Positions 1-9,941 of a stretch of 64,000 nt of DNA are shown piece by piece. Origin of the DNA: Metallyticus violacea. Lineage: Eukaryota; Arthropoda; Insecta; Mantodea; Metallyticidae. The notes beneath the pieces were generated by a model, which ran no database searches, had not been told where the DNA came from, and was given only the letters and a program-made list of their open reading frames with translations. The stretch is from NCBI GenBank assembly GCA_030762175.1, contig JAUJEO010000019.1:2114001-2178000 (forward strand), given 5' to 3'. Position numbers and translations under genes: made by a program. Numbering within the stretch: the stretch's first letter is position 1; each line of letters begins with the position of its first letter.

Positions 1-416
1 GACGTTTCCGAACTTCGAAAAAATTTTTTTTTCTTTTCGAGATTCTTTGCGCATAATATGCTTTACTGAGGCTATCAAACTAGTATAATGAAAGAGAGCC
101 AGTTATCTTAAATAAGAATGGAAAAAAAGTGATTCTAAGGAAGTTTCCAAACTTCGAAAAAAAATTTTTTTCATTTCGAGATTCTTTGCGCATAATATGC
201 TTTTCTGAGGCTATCAAACTACTATAATGAAAGATAACCAGTTATCTCAAATAAGAACGGAAAAAAGTGATTCAAACGACGTTTCCAAACTTCGAAAAAA
301 AATTTTTTTCTTTTCGAGATTCTTTGCGCAAAATATGCCTGTCTGAGGCTATCAAACTAGTATAATGAAAGAGAACCAGTTATCTCAAATAAGAACGGAA
401 AAAAAGTGATTCTAAC
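1..416. repeat. Array entering from the left edge, diverged monomers
   Basis: Three monomers continue in from outside the window. They carry changes rare elsewhere: GACGTTTCC at positions 1 and 278 instead of GAAGTTTCC, a C to G change in the dyad centre at position 10, a TTTCATTTCG variant at 167-176, and GCAAAATATGCC near 328. Slightly higher divergence could mean closeness to an array edge or to a different higher-order block, but the window does not show an end. Confidence 0.75.
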
Positions 417-555
417 GAGGTTTCCAATCTTCGAAAAAAAATTTTTTTCTTTTCTAGATTCTTTGCGCATAATATGCTTTTCTGAGACTATCAAACTAGT
501 ATAATGAAAGAGAACCAGTTATCTCAAATACGAACGGAAAAAAAGTGATTCTAAC
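416..555 (+). repeat. Example of the class-B monomer
   Basis: Class B carries linked changes: GAGGTTTCCAATC for GAAGTTTCCAAAC, usually TTTCTAGATTC for TTTCGAGATTC, and GCTTTTCTGAG(A/G)CTATC for GCTTGTCTGAGGCTATC. It appears throughout the array about once per 5-12 monomers, for example at 1,252, 5,249, 12,690, 17,269, 28,638, 35,868, 41,690, 47,652, 56,392 and 61,521. Some copies (3,751, 8,582, 9,942, 15,051) have the B head but the common TTTCGAG body, which looks like recombination within the monomer. Confidence 0.8.
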
Positions 556-1389
556 GAAGTTTCCAAACTTCGAAAAAAAATTTTTTTCTTTTCGAGATTC
601 TTTGCGCATAATATGCTTGTCTAAGGCTATCAAACTAGTATAATGAAAGAGAACAAGTTATCTCAAATAAGAACGGAAAAAAAGTGATTCTAACGAAGTT
701 TCCAAACTTCGAAAAAAAATTTTTTTCTTTTCGAGATTCTTTGCGCATAATATGCTTGTCTAAGGCTATCAAACAAGTATAATGAAAGAGAACAAGTTAT
801 CTCAAATAAGAATGGAAAAAAAGTGATTCTAAGAAAGTTTCCAAACTTCGAAAAAAAATTTTTTTCTTTTCGAGATTCTTTGCGCATAATATGCTTGTCT
901 GAGGCTATCAAACTAGTATAATGAAATAGAACTAGTTATCTCAAATAAGAACGGAAAAAAAGTGAATCTAACGAAGTTTCCAAACTTCGAAAAAAAATTT
1001 TTTTCTTTTCGAGATTCTTTGCGCATAATATGCTTGTCTAAGGCTATCAAACAAGTATAATGAAAGAGAACAAGTTATCTCAAATAGGAATGGAAAAAAA
1101 GTGATTCTAAGGAAGTTTCCAAACTTCGAAAAAAAATTTTTTTCTTTTCGAGATTCTTTGCGCATAATATGCTTGTCTGAGGCTATCAAACTAGTATAAT
1201 GAAAGAGAACCAGTTATCTCAAATAAGAACGGAAAAAAAGTGATTCTAACGAGGTTTCCAATCTTCGAAAAAAAATTTTTTTCTTTTCTAGATTCTTTGC
1301 GCATAATATGCTTTTCTGAGACTATCAAACTAGTATAATGAAAGAGAACCAGTTATCTCAAATAAGAACGGAAAAAAAGTGATTCTAAC

Positions 1390-1405
1390 GAAGTTTCCAA
1401 ACTTC
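1390..1405. other. Inverted repeat (7+7 bp) at the start of the monomer
   Basis: GAAGTTT and AAACTTC are exact reverse complements separated by two bases (CC), so a short hairpin or cruciform is possible in principle. The element is present in most monomers of the array. Class-B monomers (GAGGTTT..AATCTTC) have two mismatches in the arms, and they are not compensatory. A minority of copies have CG at the centre, which makes the whole 16 bp palindromic. No binding protein is known to me; the function, if any, is open. Confidence 0.85.
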
Positions 1406-1428
1406 GAAAAAAAATTTTTTTCTTTTCG
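1405..1428. other. 24-bp near-palindrome containing the A8T7 tract
   Basis: CGAAAA at the left end pairs with TTTTCG at the right end, and pairing continues inward through the A-run and T-run with one mismatch (A opposite C) in ten base pairs. The centre is the A-run to T-run switch at 1,414/1,415. Runs of dA:dT this long are generally stiff or curved and disfavour nucleosome wrapping; that is general knowledge and is not shown here for this DNA. The element recurs once per monomer, so the array carries such a tract about every 139 bp. Confidence 0.85.
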
Positions 1429-1439
1429 AGATTCTTTGC

Positions 1440-1450
1440 GCATAATATGC
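1440..1450. other. 11-bp palindrome GCATA-A-TATGC
   Basis: GCATA and TATGC are perfect reverse complements around one central A. The element overlaps TGCGCA just upstream. It is kept in most monomers. Exceptions mark particular higher-order positions: CATACCTATGC in the rare marker monomers (27,020; 32,161; 34,523; 34,941; 40,767; 46,732; 55,471; 62,267), GCAAAATATGC in monomers following the AATAAAATTTTAATC variant from about 26.7 kb onward, and GCATTATATGC at about 42,285, 48,247 and 57,128. Confidence 0.85.
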
Positions 1451-1521
1451 TTGTCTGAGGCTATCAAACTAGTATAATGAAAGAGAACCAGTTATCTCAA
1501 ATAAGAACGGAAAAAAAGTGA

Positions 1522-1531
1522 TTCTAACGAA
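1522..1531 (-). other. TTCGTTAGAA, resembling the first part of a CENP-B box
   Basis: Read on the minus strand across the monomer junction, the sequence is TTCGTTAGAA followed by TCAC. The mammalian CENP-B box needs TTCG, an A five bases later, and CGGG. The first two parts are present and the CGGG part is not (CACT instead). The element occurs in monomers ending CTAACG and is lost in those ending CTAAGG, where the core reads TTCC. It is a partial resemblance only and may be chance. Confidence 0.3.
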
Positions 1532-2500
1532 GTTTCCAAACTTCGAAAAAAATTTTTTTTCTTTTCGAGATTCTTTGCGCATAATATGCTTGTCTAAGGC
1601 TATCAAACTAGTATAATGAAAGAGAACAAGTTATCTCAAATAAGAACGGAAAAAAAGTGATTCTAACGAAGTTTCCAAACTTCGAAAAAAAATGTTTTTC
1701 TTTTCGAGATTCTTTGCGCATAATATGCTTGTCTGAGGCTATCAAACTAGTATAATGAAAGAGAACCAGTAATCTTAAATAAAAACGGAAAAAAGTGATT
1801 ATAACGAAGTTTCCAAACTTCGAAAAAAAATTTTTTTCTTTTCGAGATTCTTTGCGCATAATATGCTTGTCTGAGGCTATCAAACTAGTATAATGAAACA
1901 GAACTAGTAATCTTAAATAAGAACGGAAAAAAAGTGATTCTAACGAAGTTTCCAAACTTCGAAAAAAAATTTTTTTCTTTTCGAGATTCTTTGCGCATAA
2001 TATGCTTGTCTCAGGCTATCAAACTAGTATAATGAAAGAGAACAAGTTATCTCAAATAAGAATGGAAAAAAAGTGATTCTAAGGAAGTTTCCAAACTTCG
2101 AAAAAAAATTTTTTTCTTTTCGAGATTCTTTGCGCATAATATGCTTGTCTGAGGCTATCAAACTAGTATAATGAAAGAGAACCAGTTATCTCAAATAAGA
2201 ACGGAAAAAAAGTGATTCTAACGAAGTTTCCAAACTTCGAAATAAAATTTTAATCTTTTCGAGATTCTTTGCGCATAATATGCTTGTCTGAGGCTATCAA
2301 ACTAGTATAATGAAAGAGAACCAGTAATCTTAAATAAGAACGGAAAAAAAGTGATTCTAACGAAGTTTCCAAACTTCGAAAAAAAATTTTTTTCTTTTCG
2401 AGATTCTTTGCGCATAATATGCTTGTCTAAGGCTATCAAACTAGTATAATGAAAGAGAACAAGTTATCTCAAATAAGAATGGAAAAAAAATGATTCTAAG

Positions 2501-2516
2501 GAAGTTTCGAAACTTC
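2501..2516. other. Perfect 16-bp palindrome variant GAAGTTTCGAAACTTC
   Basis: The usual CC centre of the inverted repeat is CG here, giving a fully self-complementary 16-mer. Further copies lie at 3,890-3,905, 7,332-7,347, 8,721-8,736, 10,081-10,096 and, in another context, 30,306-30,321. The first five sit in monomers that also have an A8 run followed by TGATTC just upstream (G to A before TGATTC), so the two changes are linked. At 13,663 the centre is GG, a related derivative. Confidence 0.9.
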
Positions 2517-4207
2517 GAAAAAAAATTTTTTTCTTTTCTAGATTCTTTGCGCATAATATGCTTTTCTGAGGCTATCAAACTAGTATAATGAAAGAGAACC
2601 AGTTATCTCAAATAAGAACGGAAAAAAAGTGATTCTAACGAAGTTTCCAAACTTCGAAAAAAAATTTTTTTCTTTTCGAGAATACTTGCGCATAATATGC
2701 TTGTCTGAGGCTATCAAACTAGTATAATGAAAGAGAACCAATAATCTTAAATAAGAACGGAAAAAAAGTGATTCTAACGAAGTTTCCAAACTTCGAAAAA
2801 AAATTTTTTTCTTTTCGAGATTCTTTGCGCATAATATGCTTGTCTGAGGCTATCAAACTAGTATAATGAAAGAGAACCAGTAATCTTAAATAAAAACGGA
2901 AAAAAGTGATTATAACGAAGTTTCCAAACTTCAAAAAAAAATTTTTTTCTTTTCGAGATTCTTTGCGCATAATATGCTTGTCTGAGGCTATCAAACTAGT
3001 ATAATGAAACAGAACCAGTAATCTTAAATAAGAACGGAAAAAAAGTGATTCTAACGAAGTTTCCAAACTTCGAAAAAAAATTTTTTTCTTTTCGAGATTC
3101 TTTGCGCATAATATGCTTGTCTAAGGCTATCAAACTAGTATAATGAAAGAGAACAAGTTATCTCAAATAAGAATGGAAAAAAAGTGATTCTAAGGAAGTT
3201 TCCAAACTTCGAAAAAAAATTTTTTTCGTTTCGAGATTCTTTGCGCATAATATGCTTGTCTGAGGCTATCAAACTAGTATAATGAAAGAGAACCAGTTAT
3301 CTCAAATAAGAACGGAAAAAAAGTGATTCTAACGAAGTTTCCAAACTTCGAAATAAAATTTTAATCTTTTCGAGATTCTTTGCGCATAATATGCTTGTCT
3401 GAGGCTATCAAACTAGTATAATGAAAGAGAACCAGTAATCTTAAATAAGAACGGAAAAAAAGTGATTCTAACGAAGTTTCCTAACTTCGAAAAAAAAATT
3501 TTTTCTTTTCGAGATTCTTTGCGCATAATATGCTTGTCTAAGGCTATCAAACTAGTATAATGAAAGAGAACAAGTTATCTAAAATAAGAACGGATAAAAA
3601 GTGATTCTAACGAAGTTTCCAAACTTCGAAAAAAAATTTTTTTCTTTTCGAGATTCTTTGCGCATAATATGCTTGTCTGAGGCTATCAAACTAGTATAAT
3701 GAAAGAGAACCAGTTATCTCAAATAAGAACGGAAAAAAAGTGATTCTAACGAGGTTTCCAATCTTCGAAAAAAAATTTTTTTCTTTTCGAGATTCTTTGC
3801 GCATAATATGCTTGTCTAAGGCTATCAAACTAGTACAATGAAAGAGAACAAGTTATCTCAAATAAGAATGGAAAAAAAATGATTCTAAGGAAGTTTCGAA
3901 ACTTCGAAAAAAAATTTTTTTCTTTTCTAGATTCTTTGCGCATAATATGCTTTTCTGAGGCTCTCAAACTAGTATAATGAAAGAGAACCAGTTATCTCAA
4001 ATAAGAAGGGAAAAAAAGTGATTCTAACGAAGTTTCCAAACTTAGAAAAAAAATTTTTTTCTTTTCGAGAATATTTGCGCATAATATGCTTGTCTAAGGC
4101 TATCAAACTAGTATAATGAAAGAGAACAAGTTATCTCAAATAAGAACGGAAAAAAAGTGATTCTAACGAAGTTTCCAAACTTCGAAAAAAAATTTTTTTC
4201 TTTTCGA

Positions 4208-4267
4208 GATTCTTTGCGCATAATATGCTTGTCTGAGAGTAATCTTAAATAAGAACGGAGAAAAAGT
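4208..4267 (+). repeat. Monomer with a 30-bp internal deletion (junction 4,237/4,238)
   Basis: GTCTGAG is followed directly by AGTAATC. Compared with the consensus, 30 bases from GCTATC to GAACC are missing, including the ACTAGT and TATAAT parts. The identical junction is seen at 9,068/9,069 and 10,428/10,429, so it arose once and was copied with its segment. It is a good tag for following the segment-A duplications. Confidence 0.9.
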
Positions 4268-5248
4268 GATTCTAACGAAGTTTCCAAACTTCGAAAAAAA
4301 ATTTTTTTCTTTTCGAGATTCTTTGCGCATAATATGCTTGTCTGAGGCTATCAAACTAGTATAATGAAAGAGAACCAGTAATCTTAAATAAAAACGGAAA
4401 AAAGTGATTATAACGAAGTTTCCAAACTTCGAAAAAAAATTTTTTTCTTTTCGAGATTCTTTGCGCATAATATGCTTGTCTGAGGCTATCAAACTAGTAT
4501 AATGAAACAGAACCAGTAATCTTAAATAAGAACGGAAAAAAAGTGATTCTAACGAAGTTTCCAAACTTCGAAAAAAAATTTTTTTCTTTTCGAGATTCTT
4601 TGCGCATAATATGCTTGTCTAAGGCTATCAAACTAGTATAATGAAAGAGAACAAGTTATCTCAAATAAGAATGGAAAAAAAGTGATTCTAAGGAAGTTTC
4701 CAAACTTCGAAAAAAAATTTTTTTCTTTTCGAGATTCTTTGCGCATAATATGCTTGTCTGAGGCTATCAAACTAGTATAATGAAAGAGAACCAGTTATCT
4801 CAAATAAGAACGGAAAAAAAGTGATTCTAACGAAGTTTCCAAACTTCGAAATAAAATTTTAATCTTTTCGAGATTCTTTGCGCATAATATGCTTGTCTGA
4901 GGCTATCAAACTAGTATAATGAAAGAGAACCAGTAATCTTAAATAAGAACGGAAAAAAAGTGATTCTAACGAAGTTTCCTAACTTCGAAAAAAAAATTTT
5001 TTCTTTTCGAGATTCTTTGCGCATAATATGCTTGTCTAAGGCTATCAAACTAGTATAATGAAAGAGAACAAGTTATCTAAAATAAGAACGGAAAAAAAGT
5101 GATTCTAACGAAGTTTCCAAACTTCGAAAAAAAATTTTTTTCTTTTCGAGATTCTTTGCGCATAATATGCTTGTCTGAGGCTATCAAACTAGTATAATGA
5201 AAGAGAACCAGTTATCTCAAATAAGAACGGAAAAAAAGTGATTCTAAC

Positions 5249-8200
5249 GAGGTTTCCAATCTTCGAAAAAAAATTTTTTTCTTTTCTAGATTCTTTGCGC
5301 ATAATATGCTTTTCTGAGAATATCAAACTAGTATAATGAAAGAGAACCAGTTATCTCAAATAAGAACGGAAAAAAAGTGATTCTAACGAAGTTTCCAAAC
5401 TTCGAAAAAAATTTTTTTCTTTTCGAGATTCTTTGCGCATAATATGTTTGTCTAAGGCTATCAAACTAGTATAATGAAAGAGAACCAGTTATCTCAAATA
5501 AGAACGGAAAAAAAGTGATTCTAACGAAGTTTCCAAACTTCGAAAAAAAATTTTTTTCTTTTCGAGATTCTTTGCGCATAATATGCCATTCTAAGGCTAT
5601 CAAACAAGTATAATGAAAGAGAACAAGTTATCTCAAATAAGAATGGAAAAAAAGTGATTCTAAGGAAGTTTCCAAACTTCGAAAAAAAATTTTTTTCTTT
5701 TCGAGATTCTTTGCGCATAATATGCTTGTCTGAGGCTATCAAACTAGTATAATGAAATAGAACTAGTTATCTCAAATAAGAACGGAAAAAAAGTGATTCT
5801 AACGAAGTTTCCAAACTTCGAAAAAAAATTTTTTTCTTTTCGAGATTCTTTGCGCATAATATGCTTGTCTAAGGCTATCAAACAAGTATAATGAAAGAGA
5901 ACAAGTTATCTCAAATAAGAATGGAAAAAAAGTGATTCTAAGGAAGTTTCCAAACTTCGAAAAAAAATTTTTTTCTTTTCGAGATTCTTTGCGCATAATA
6001 TCCTTGTCTGAGGCTATCAAACTAGTATAATGAAAGAGAACCAGTTATCTCAAATAAGAACGGAAAAAAAGTGATTCTAACGAGGTTTCCAATCTTCGAA
6101 AAAAAATTTTTTTCTTTTCTAGATTCTTTGCGCATAATATGATTTTCTGAGACTATCAAACTAGTATAATGAAAGAGAACCAGTTATCTCAAATAAGAAC
6201 GGAAAAAAAGTGATTCTAACGAAGTTTCCAAACTTCGAAAAAAAATTTTTTTCTTTTCGAGATTCTTTGCGCATAATATGCTTGTCTGAGGCTATCAAAC
6301 TAGTATAATGAAAGAGAACCAGTTATCTCAAATAAGAACGGAAAAAAAGTGATTCTAACGAAGTTTCCAAACTTCGAAAAAAATTTTTTTTCTTTTCGAG
6401 ATTCTTTGCGCATAATATGCTTGTCTAAGGCTATCAAACTAGTATAATGAAAGAGAACAAGTTATCTCAAATAAGAACGGAAAAAAAGTGATTCTAACGA
6501 AGTTTCCAAACTTCGAAAAAAAATTTTTTTCTTTTCGAGATTCTTTGCGCATAATATGCTTGTCTGAGGCTATCAAACTAGTATAATGAAAGAGAACCAG
6601 TAATCTTAAATAAGAACGGAAAAAAAGTGATTCTAACGAAGTTTCCAAACTTCGAAAAAAAATTTTTTTCTTTTCGAGATTCTTTGCGCATAATATGCTT
6701 GTCTGAGGCTATCAAACTAGTATAATGAAAGAGAACCAGTTATCTCAAATAAGAACGGAAAAAAAGTGATTCTAACGAAGTTTCCAAACTTCGAAAAAAA
6801 ATTTTTTTCTTTTCGAGATTCTTTGCGCATAATATGCTTGTCTAAGGCTATCAAACAAGTATAATGAAAGAGAACAAGTTATCTCAAATAAGAATGGAAA
6901 AAAAGTGATTCTAAGGAAGTTTCCAAACTTCGAAAAAAAATTTTTTTCTTTTCGAGATTCTTTGCGCATAATATGCTTGTCTAAGGCTATCAAACGAGTA
7001 TATTGAAAGAGAACAAGTTATCTCAAATAAGAATGTAAAAAAAGTGATTCTAAGGAAGTTTCCAAACTTCGAAAAAAAATTTTTTTCTTTTCGAGATTCT
7101 TTGCGCATAATATGCTTGTCTGAGGCTATCAAACTAGTATAATGAAAGAGAACCAGTAATCTTAAATAAGAACGGAAAAAAAGTGATTCTAACGAAGTTT
7201 CCAAACTTCGAAAAAAAATTTTTTCTTTTCGAGATTCTTTGCGCATAATATGCTTGTCTAAGGCTATCAAACTAGTATAATGAAAGAGAACAAGTTATCT
7301 CAAATAAGAATGGAAAAAAAATGATTCTAAGGAAGTTTCGAAACTTCGAAAAAAAATTTTTTTCTTTTCTAGATTCTTTGCGCATAATATGCTTTTCTGA
7401 GGCTATCAAACTAGTATAATGAAAGAGAACCAGTTATCTCAAATAAGAACGGAAAAAAAGTGATTCTAACGAAGTTTCCAAACTTCGAAAAAAAATTTTT
7501 TTCTTTTCGAGAATATTTGCGCATAATATGCTTGTCTAAGGCTATCAAACTAGTATAATGAAAGAGAACAAGTTATCTCAAATAAGAACGGAAAAAAAGT
7601 GATTCTAACGAAGTTTCCAAACTTCGAAAAAAAATTTTTTTCTTTTCGAGATTCTTTGCGCATAATATGCTTGTCTGAGGCTATCAAACTAGTATAATGA
7701 AAGAGAACCAGTAATCTTAAATAAGAACGGAAAAAAAGTGATTCTAACGAAGTTTCCAAACTTCGAAAAAAAATTTTTTTCTTTTCGACATTCTTTGCGC
7801 ATAATATGCTTGTCTGAGGCTATCAAACTAGTATAATGAAAGAGAACCAGTAATCTTAAATAAAAACGGAAAAAAGTGATTATAACGAAGTTTCCAAACT
7901 TCGAAAAAAATTTTTTTTCTTTTCGAGATTCTTTGCGCATAATATGCTTGTCTGAGGCTAACAAACTAGTATAATGAAACAGAACCAGTAATCTTAAATA
8001 AGAACGGAAAAAAAGTGATTCTAACGAAGTTTCCAAACTTCGAAAAAAAATTTTTTTCTTTTCGAGATTCTTTGCGCATAATATGCTTGTCTAAGGCTAT
8101 CAAACTAGTATAATGAAAGAGAACAAGTTATCTCAAATAAGAATGGAAAAAAAGTGATTCTAAGGAAGTTTCCAAACTTCGAAAAAAAATTTTTTTCGTT

Positions 8201-9941
8201 TCGAGATTCTTTGCGCATAATATGCTTGTCTGAGGCTATCAAACTAGTATAATGAAAGAGAACCAGTTATCTCAAATAAGAACGGAAAAAAAGTGATTCT
8301 AACGAAGTTTCCAAACTTCGAAATAAAATTTTAATCTTTTCGAGATTCTTTGCGCATAATATGCTTGTCTGAGGCTATCAAACTAGTATAATGAAAGAGA
8401 ACAAGTTATCTAAGATAAGAACGGAAAAAAAGTGATTCTAACGAAGTTTCCAAACTTCGAAAAAAAATTTTTTTCTTTTCGAGATTCTTTGCGCATAATA
8501 TGCTTGTCTGAGGCTATCAAACTAGTATAATGAAAGAGAACCAGTTATCTCAAATAAGAACGGAAAAAAAGTGATTCTAACGAGGTTTCCAATCTTCGAA
8601 AAAAAATTTTTTTCTTTTCGAGATTCTTTGCGCATAATATGCTTGTCTAAGGCTATCAAACTAGTATAATGAAAGAGAACAAGTTATCTCAAATAAGAAT
8701 GGAAAAAAAATGATTCTAAGGAAGTTTCGAAACTTCGAAAAAAAATTTTTTTCTTTTCTAGATTCTTTGCGCATAATATGCTTTTCTGAGGCTATCAAAC
8801 TAGTATAATGAAAGAGAACCAGTTATCTCAAATAAGAAGGGAAAAAAAGTGATTCTAACGAAGTTTCCAAACTTCGAAAAAAAATTTTTTTCTTTTCGAG
8901 AATATTTGCGCATAATATGCTTGTCTAAGGCTATCAAACTAGTATAATGAAAGAGAACAAGTTATCTCAAATAAGAACGGAAAAAAAGTGATTCTAACGA
9001 AGTTTCCAAACTTCGAAAAAAAATTTTTTTCTTTTCGAGATTCTTTGCTCATAATATGCTTGTCTGAGAGTAATCTTAAATAAGAACGGAAAAAAAGTGA
9101 TTCTAACGAAGTTTCCAAACTTCGAAAAAAAATTTTTTTCTTTTCGAGATTCTTTGCGCATAATATGCTTGTCTGAGGCTATCAAACTAGTATAATGAAA
9201 GAGAACCAGTAATCTTAAATAAGAACGGAAAAAAAGTGATTCTAACGAAGTTTCCAAACTTCGAAAAAAAATTTTTTTCTTTTCGAGATTCTTTGCGCAT
9301 AATATGCTTGTCTAAGGCTATCAAACTAGTATAATGAAAGAGAACAAGTTATCTCAAATAAGAATGGAAAAAAAGTGATTCTAAGGAAGTTTCCAAACTT
9401 CGAAAAAAATTTTTTTTCGTTTCGAGATTCTTTGCGCATAATATGCTTGTCTGAGGCTATCAAACTAGTATAATGAAAGAGAACCAGTTATCTCAAATAA
9501 GAACGGAAAAAAAGTGATTCTAACGAAGTTTCCAAACTTCGAAATAAAATTTTAATCTTTTCGAGATTCTTTGCGCATAATATGCTTGTCTGAGGCTATC
9601 AAACTAGTATAATGAAAGAGAACCAGTAATCTTAAATAAGAACGGAAAAAAAGTGATTCTAACGAAGTTTCCTAACTTCGAAAAAAAAATTTTTTCTTTT
9701 CGAGATTCTTTGCGCATAATATGCTTGTCTAAGGCTATCAAACTAGTATAATGAAAGAGAACAAGTTATCTAAAATAAGAACGGAAAAAAAGTGATTCTA
9801 ACGAAGTTTCCAAACTTCGAAAAAAAATTTTTTTCTTTTCGAGATTCTTTGCGCATAATATGCTTGTCTGAGGCTATCAAACTAGTATAATGAAAGAGAA
9901 CCAGTTATCTCAAATAAGAACGGAAAAAAAGTGATTCTAAC
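5249..9941. repeat. Higher-order segment A, copy 2 (about 4.69 kb)
   Basis: It follows copy 1 directly and repeats its order of variant monomers. Differences are mainly whole monomers: one extra after about 7,510, one fewer between about 8,322 and 8,582 relative to copy 1, and one fewer between the 30-bp deletion at 9,068 and the AATAAAATTTTAATC variant at 9,543. A few private changes occur, such as GAGTATATTGAAAG at about 7,006-7,019. In-register gain and loss of whole units is what unequal exchange would leave. Confidence 0.7.
9039..9098 (+). repeat. Second copy of the 30-bp-deleted monomer (junction 9,068/9,069)
   Basis: It has the same junction as at 4,237 and lies 4,831 bp downstream of it. 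This copy has CTCATAATATGC where the others have GCGCATAATATGC (about 9,048), a private change. Confidence 0.9.

Larger units (their letters stand above)
1390..1528 (+). repeat. Representative 139-bp monomer with the consensus sequence
   Basis: This copy matches my hand-made consensus at every position and serves as the reference for the other entries. Phase 1 is set at the G of GAAGTTTCC, and the next copy begins at 1,529. Within the monomer: inverted repeat at phases 1-16; TTCGAA at 14-19; A8 at 18-25 followed by T7 at 26-32; TTTTCG at 34-39; TGCGCA at 48-53; palindrome GCATAATATGC at 51-61; ACTAGT at 79-84; TATAAT at 84-89; A7 run at 122-128; and GATTCTAAC at 131-139. CpG occurs five times per monomer, at phases 16, 38, 50 and 119 and across the junction with the next copy. 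The choice of phase 1 is arbitrary. Confidence 0.95.
417..5248. repeat. Higher-order segment A, copy 1 (about 4.83 kb, 35 monomers)
   Basis: It starts at a class-B monomer (GAGGTTTCCAATC with TTTCTAGATTC) and ends where the same class recurs at 5,249. Its landmark variants recur 4,831 bp downstream: palindrome GAAGTTTCGAAACTTC at 2,501 and 7,332, GAGAATA at about 2,679 and 7,510, and the 30-bp deletion at 4,237 and 9,068. Between about 2,720 and 3,352 the offset is 4,970, one monomer more in copy 2. Internally the AATAAAATTTTAATC variant occurs at 2,241, 3,352 and 4,850. The order of variants is shared, so the two segments derive from one duplication. Confidence 0.75.

Noticed and set aside
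690..911. Dozens of 66-165-codon minus-strand frames across the window as small proteins
   Set aside because: All are the same few peptide strings recurring with the 139-bp period, start at TTG and end at stops built into the monomer. There are no ribosome-binding or promoter contexts that differ from the repeat itself.
1405..1428. A/T-run palindrome as a rho-independent terminator
   Set aside because: The stem is almost entirely A/T, there is no GC-rich stem with a following U-run, and no gene precedes it. It repeats every 139 bp.
1472..1478. TATAAT in each monomer as a bacterial -10 promoter or TATA box
   Set aside because: It recurs in nearly every monomer as part of the repeat, with no matching upstream element at a suitable distance and no gene downstream. 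The array looks eukaryotic, and 31% GC makes such matches common.
1522..1538. Canonical CENP-B box
   Set aside because: The required CGGG part is missing. Only the TTCG and central A positions agree, so it is reported only as a partial resemblance.
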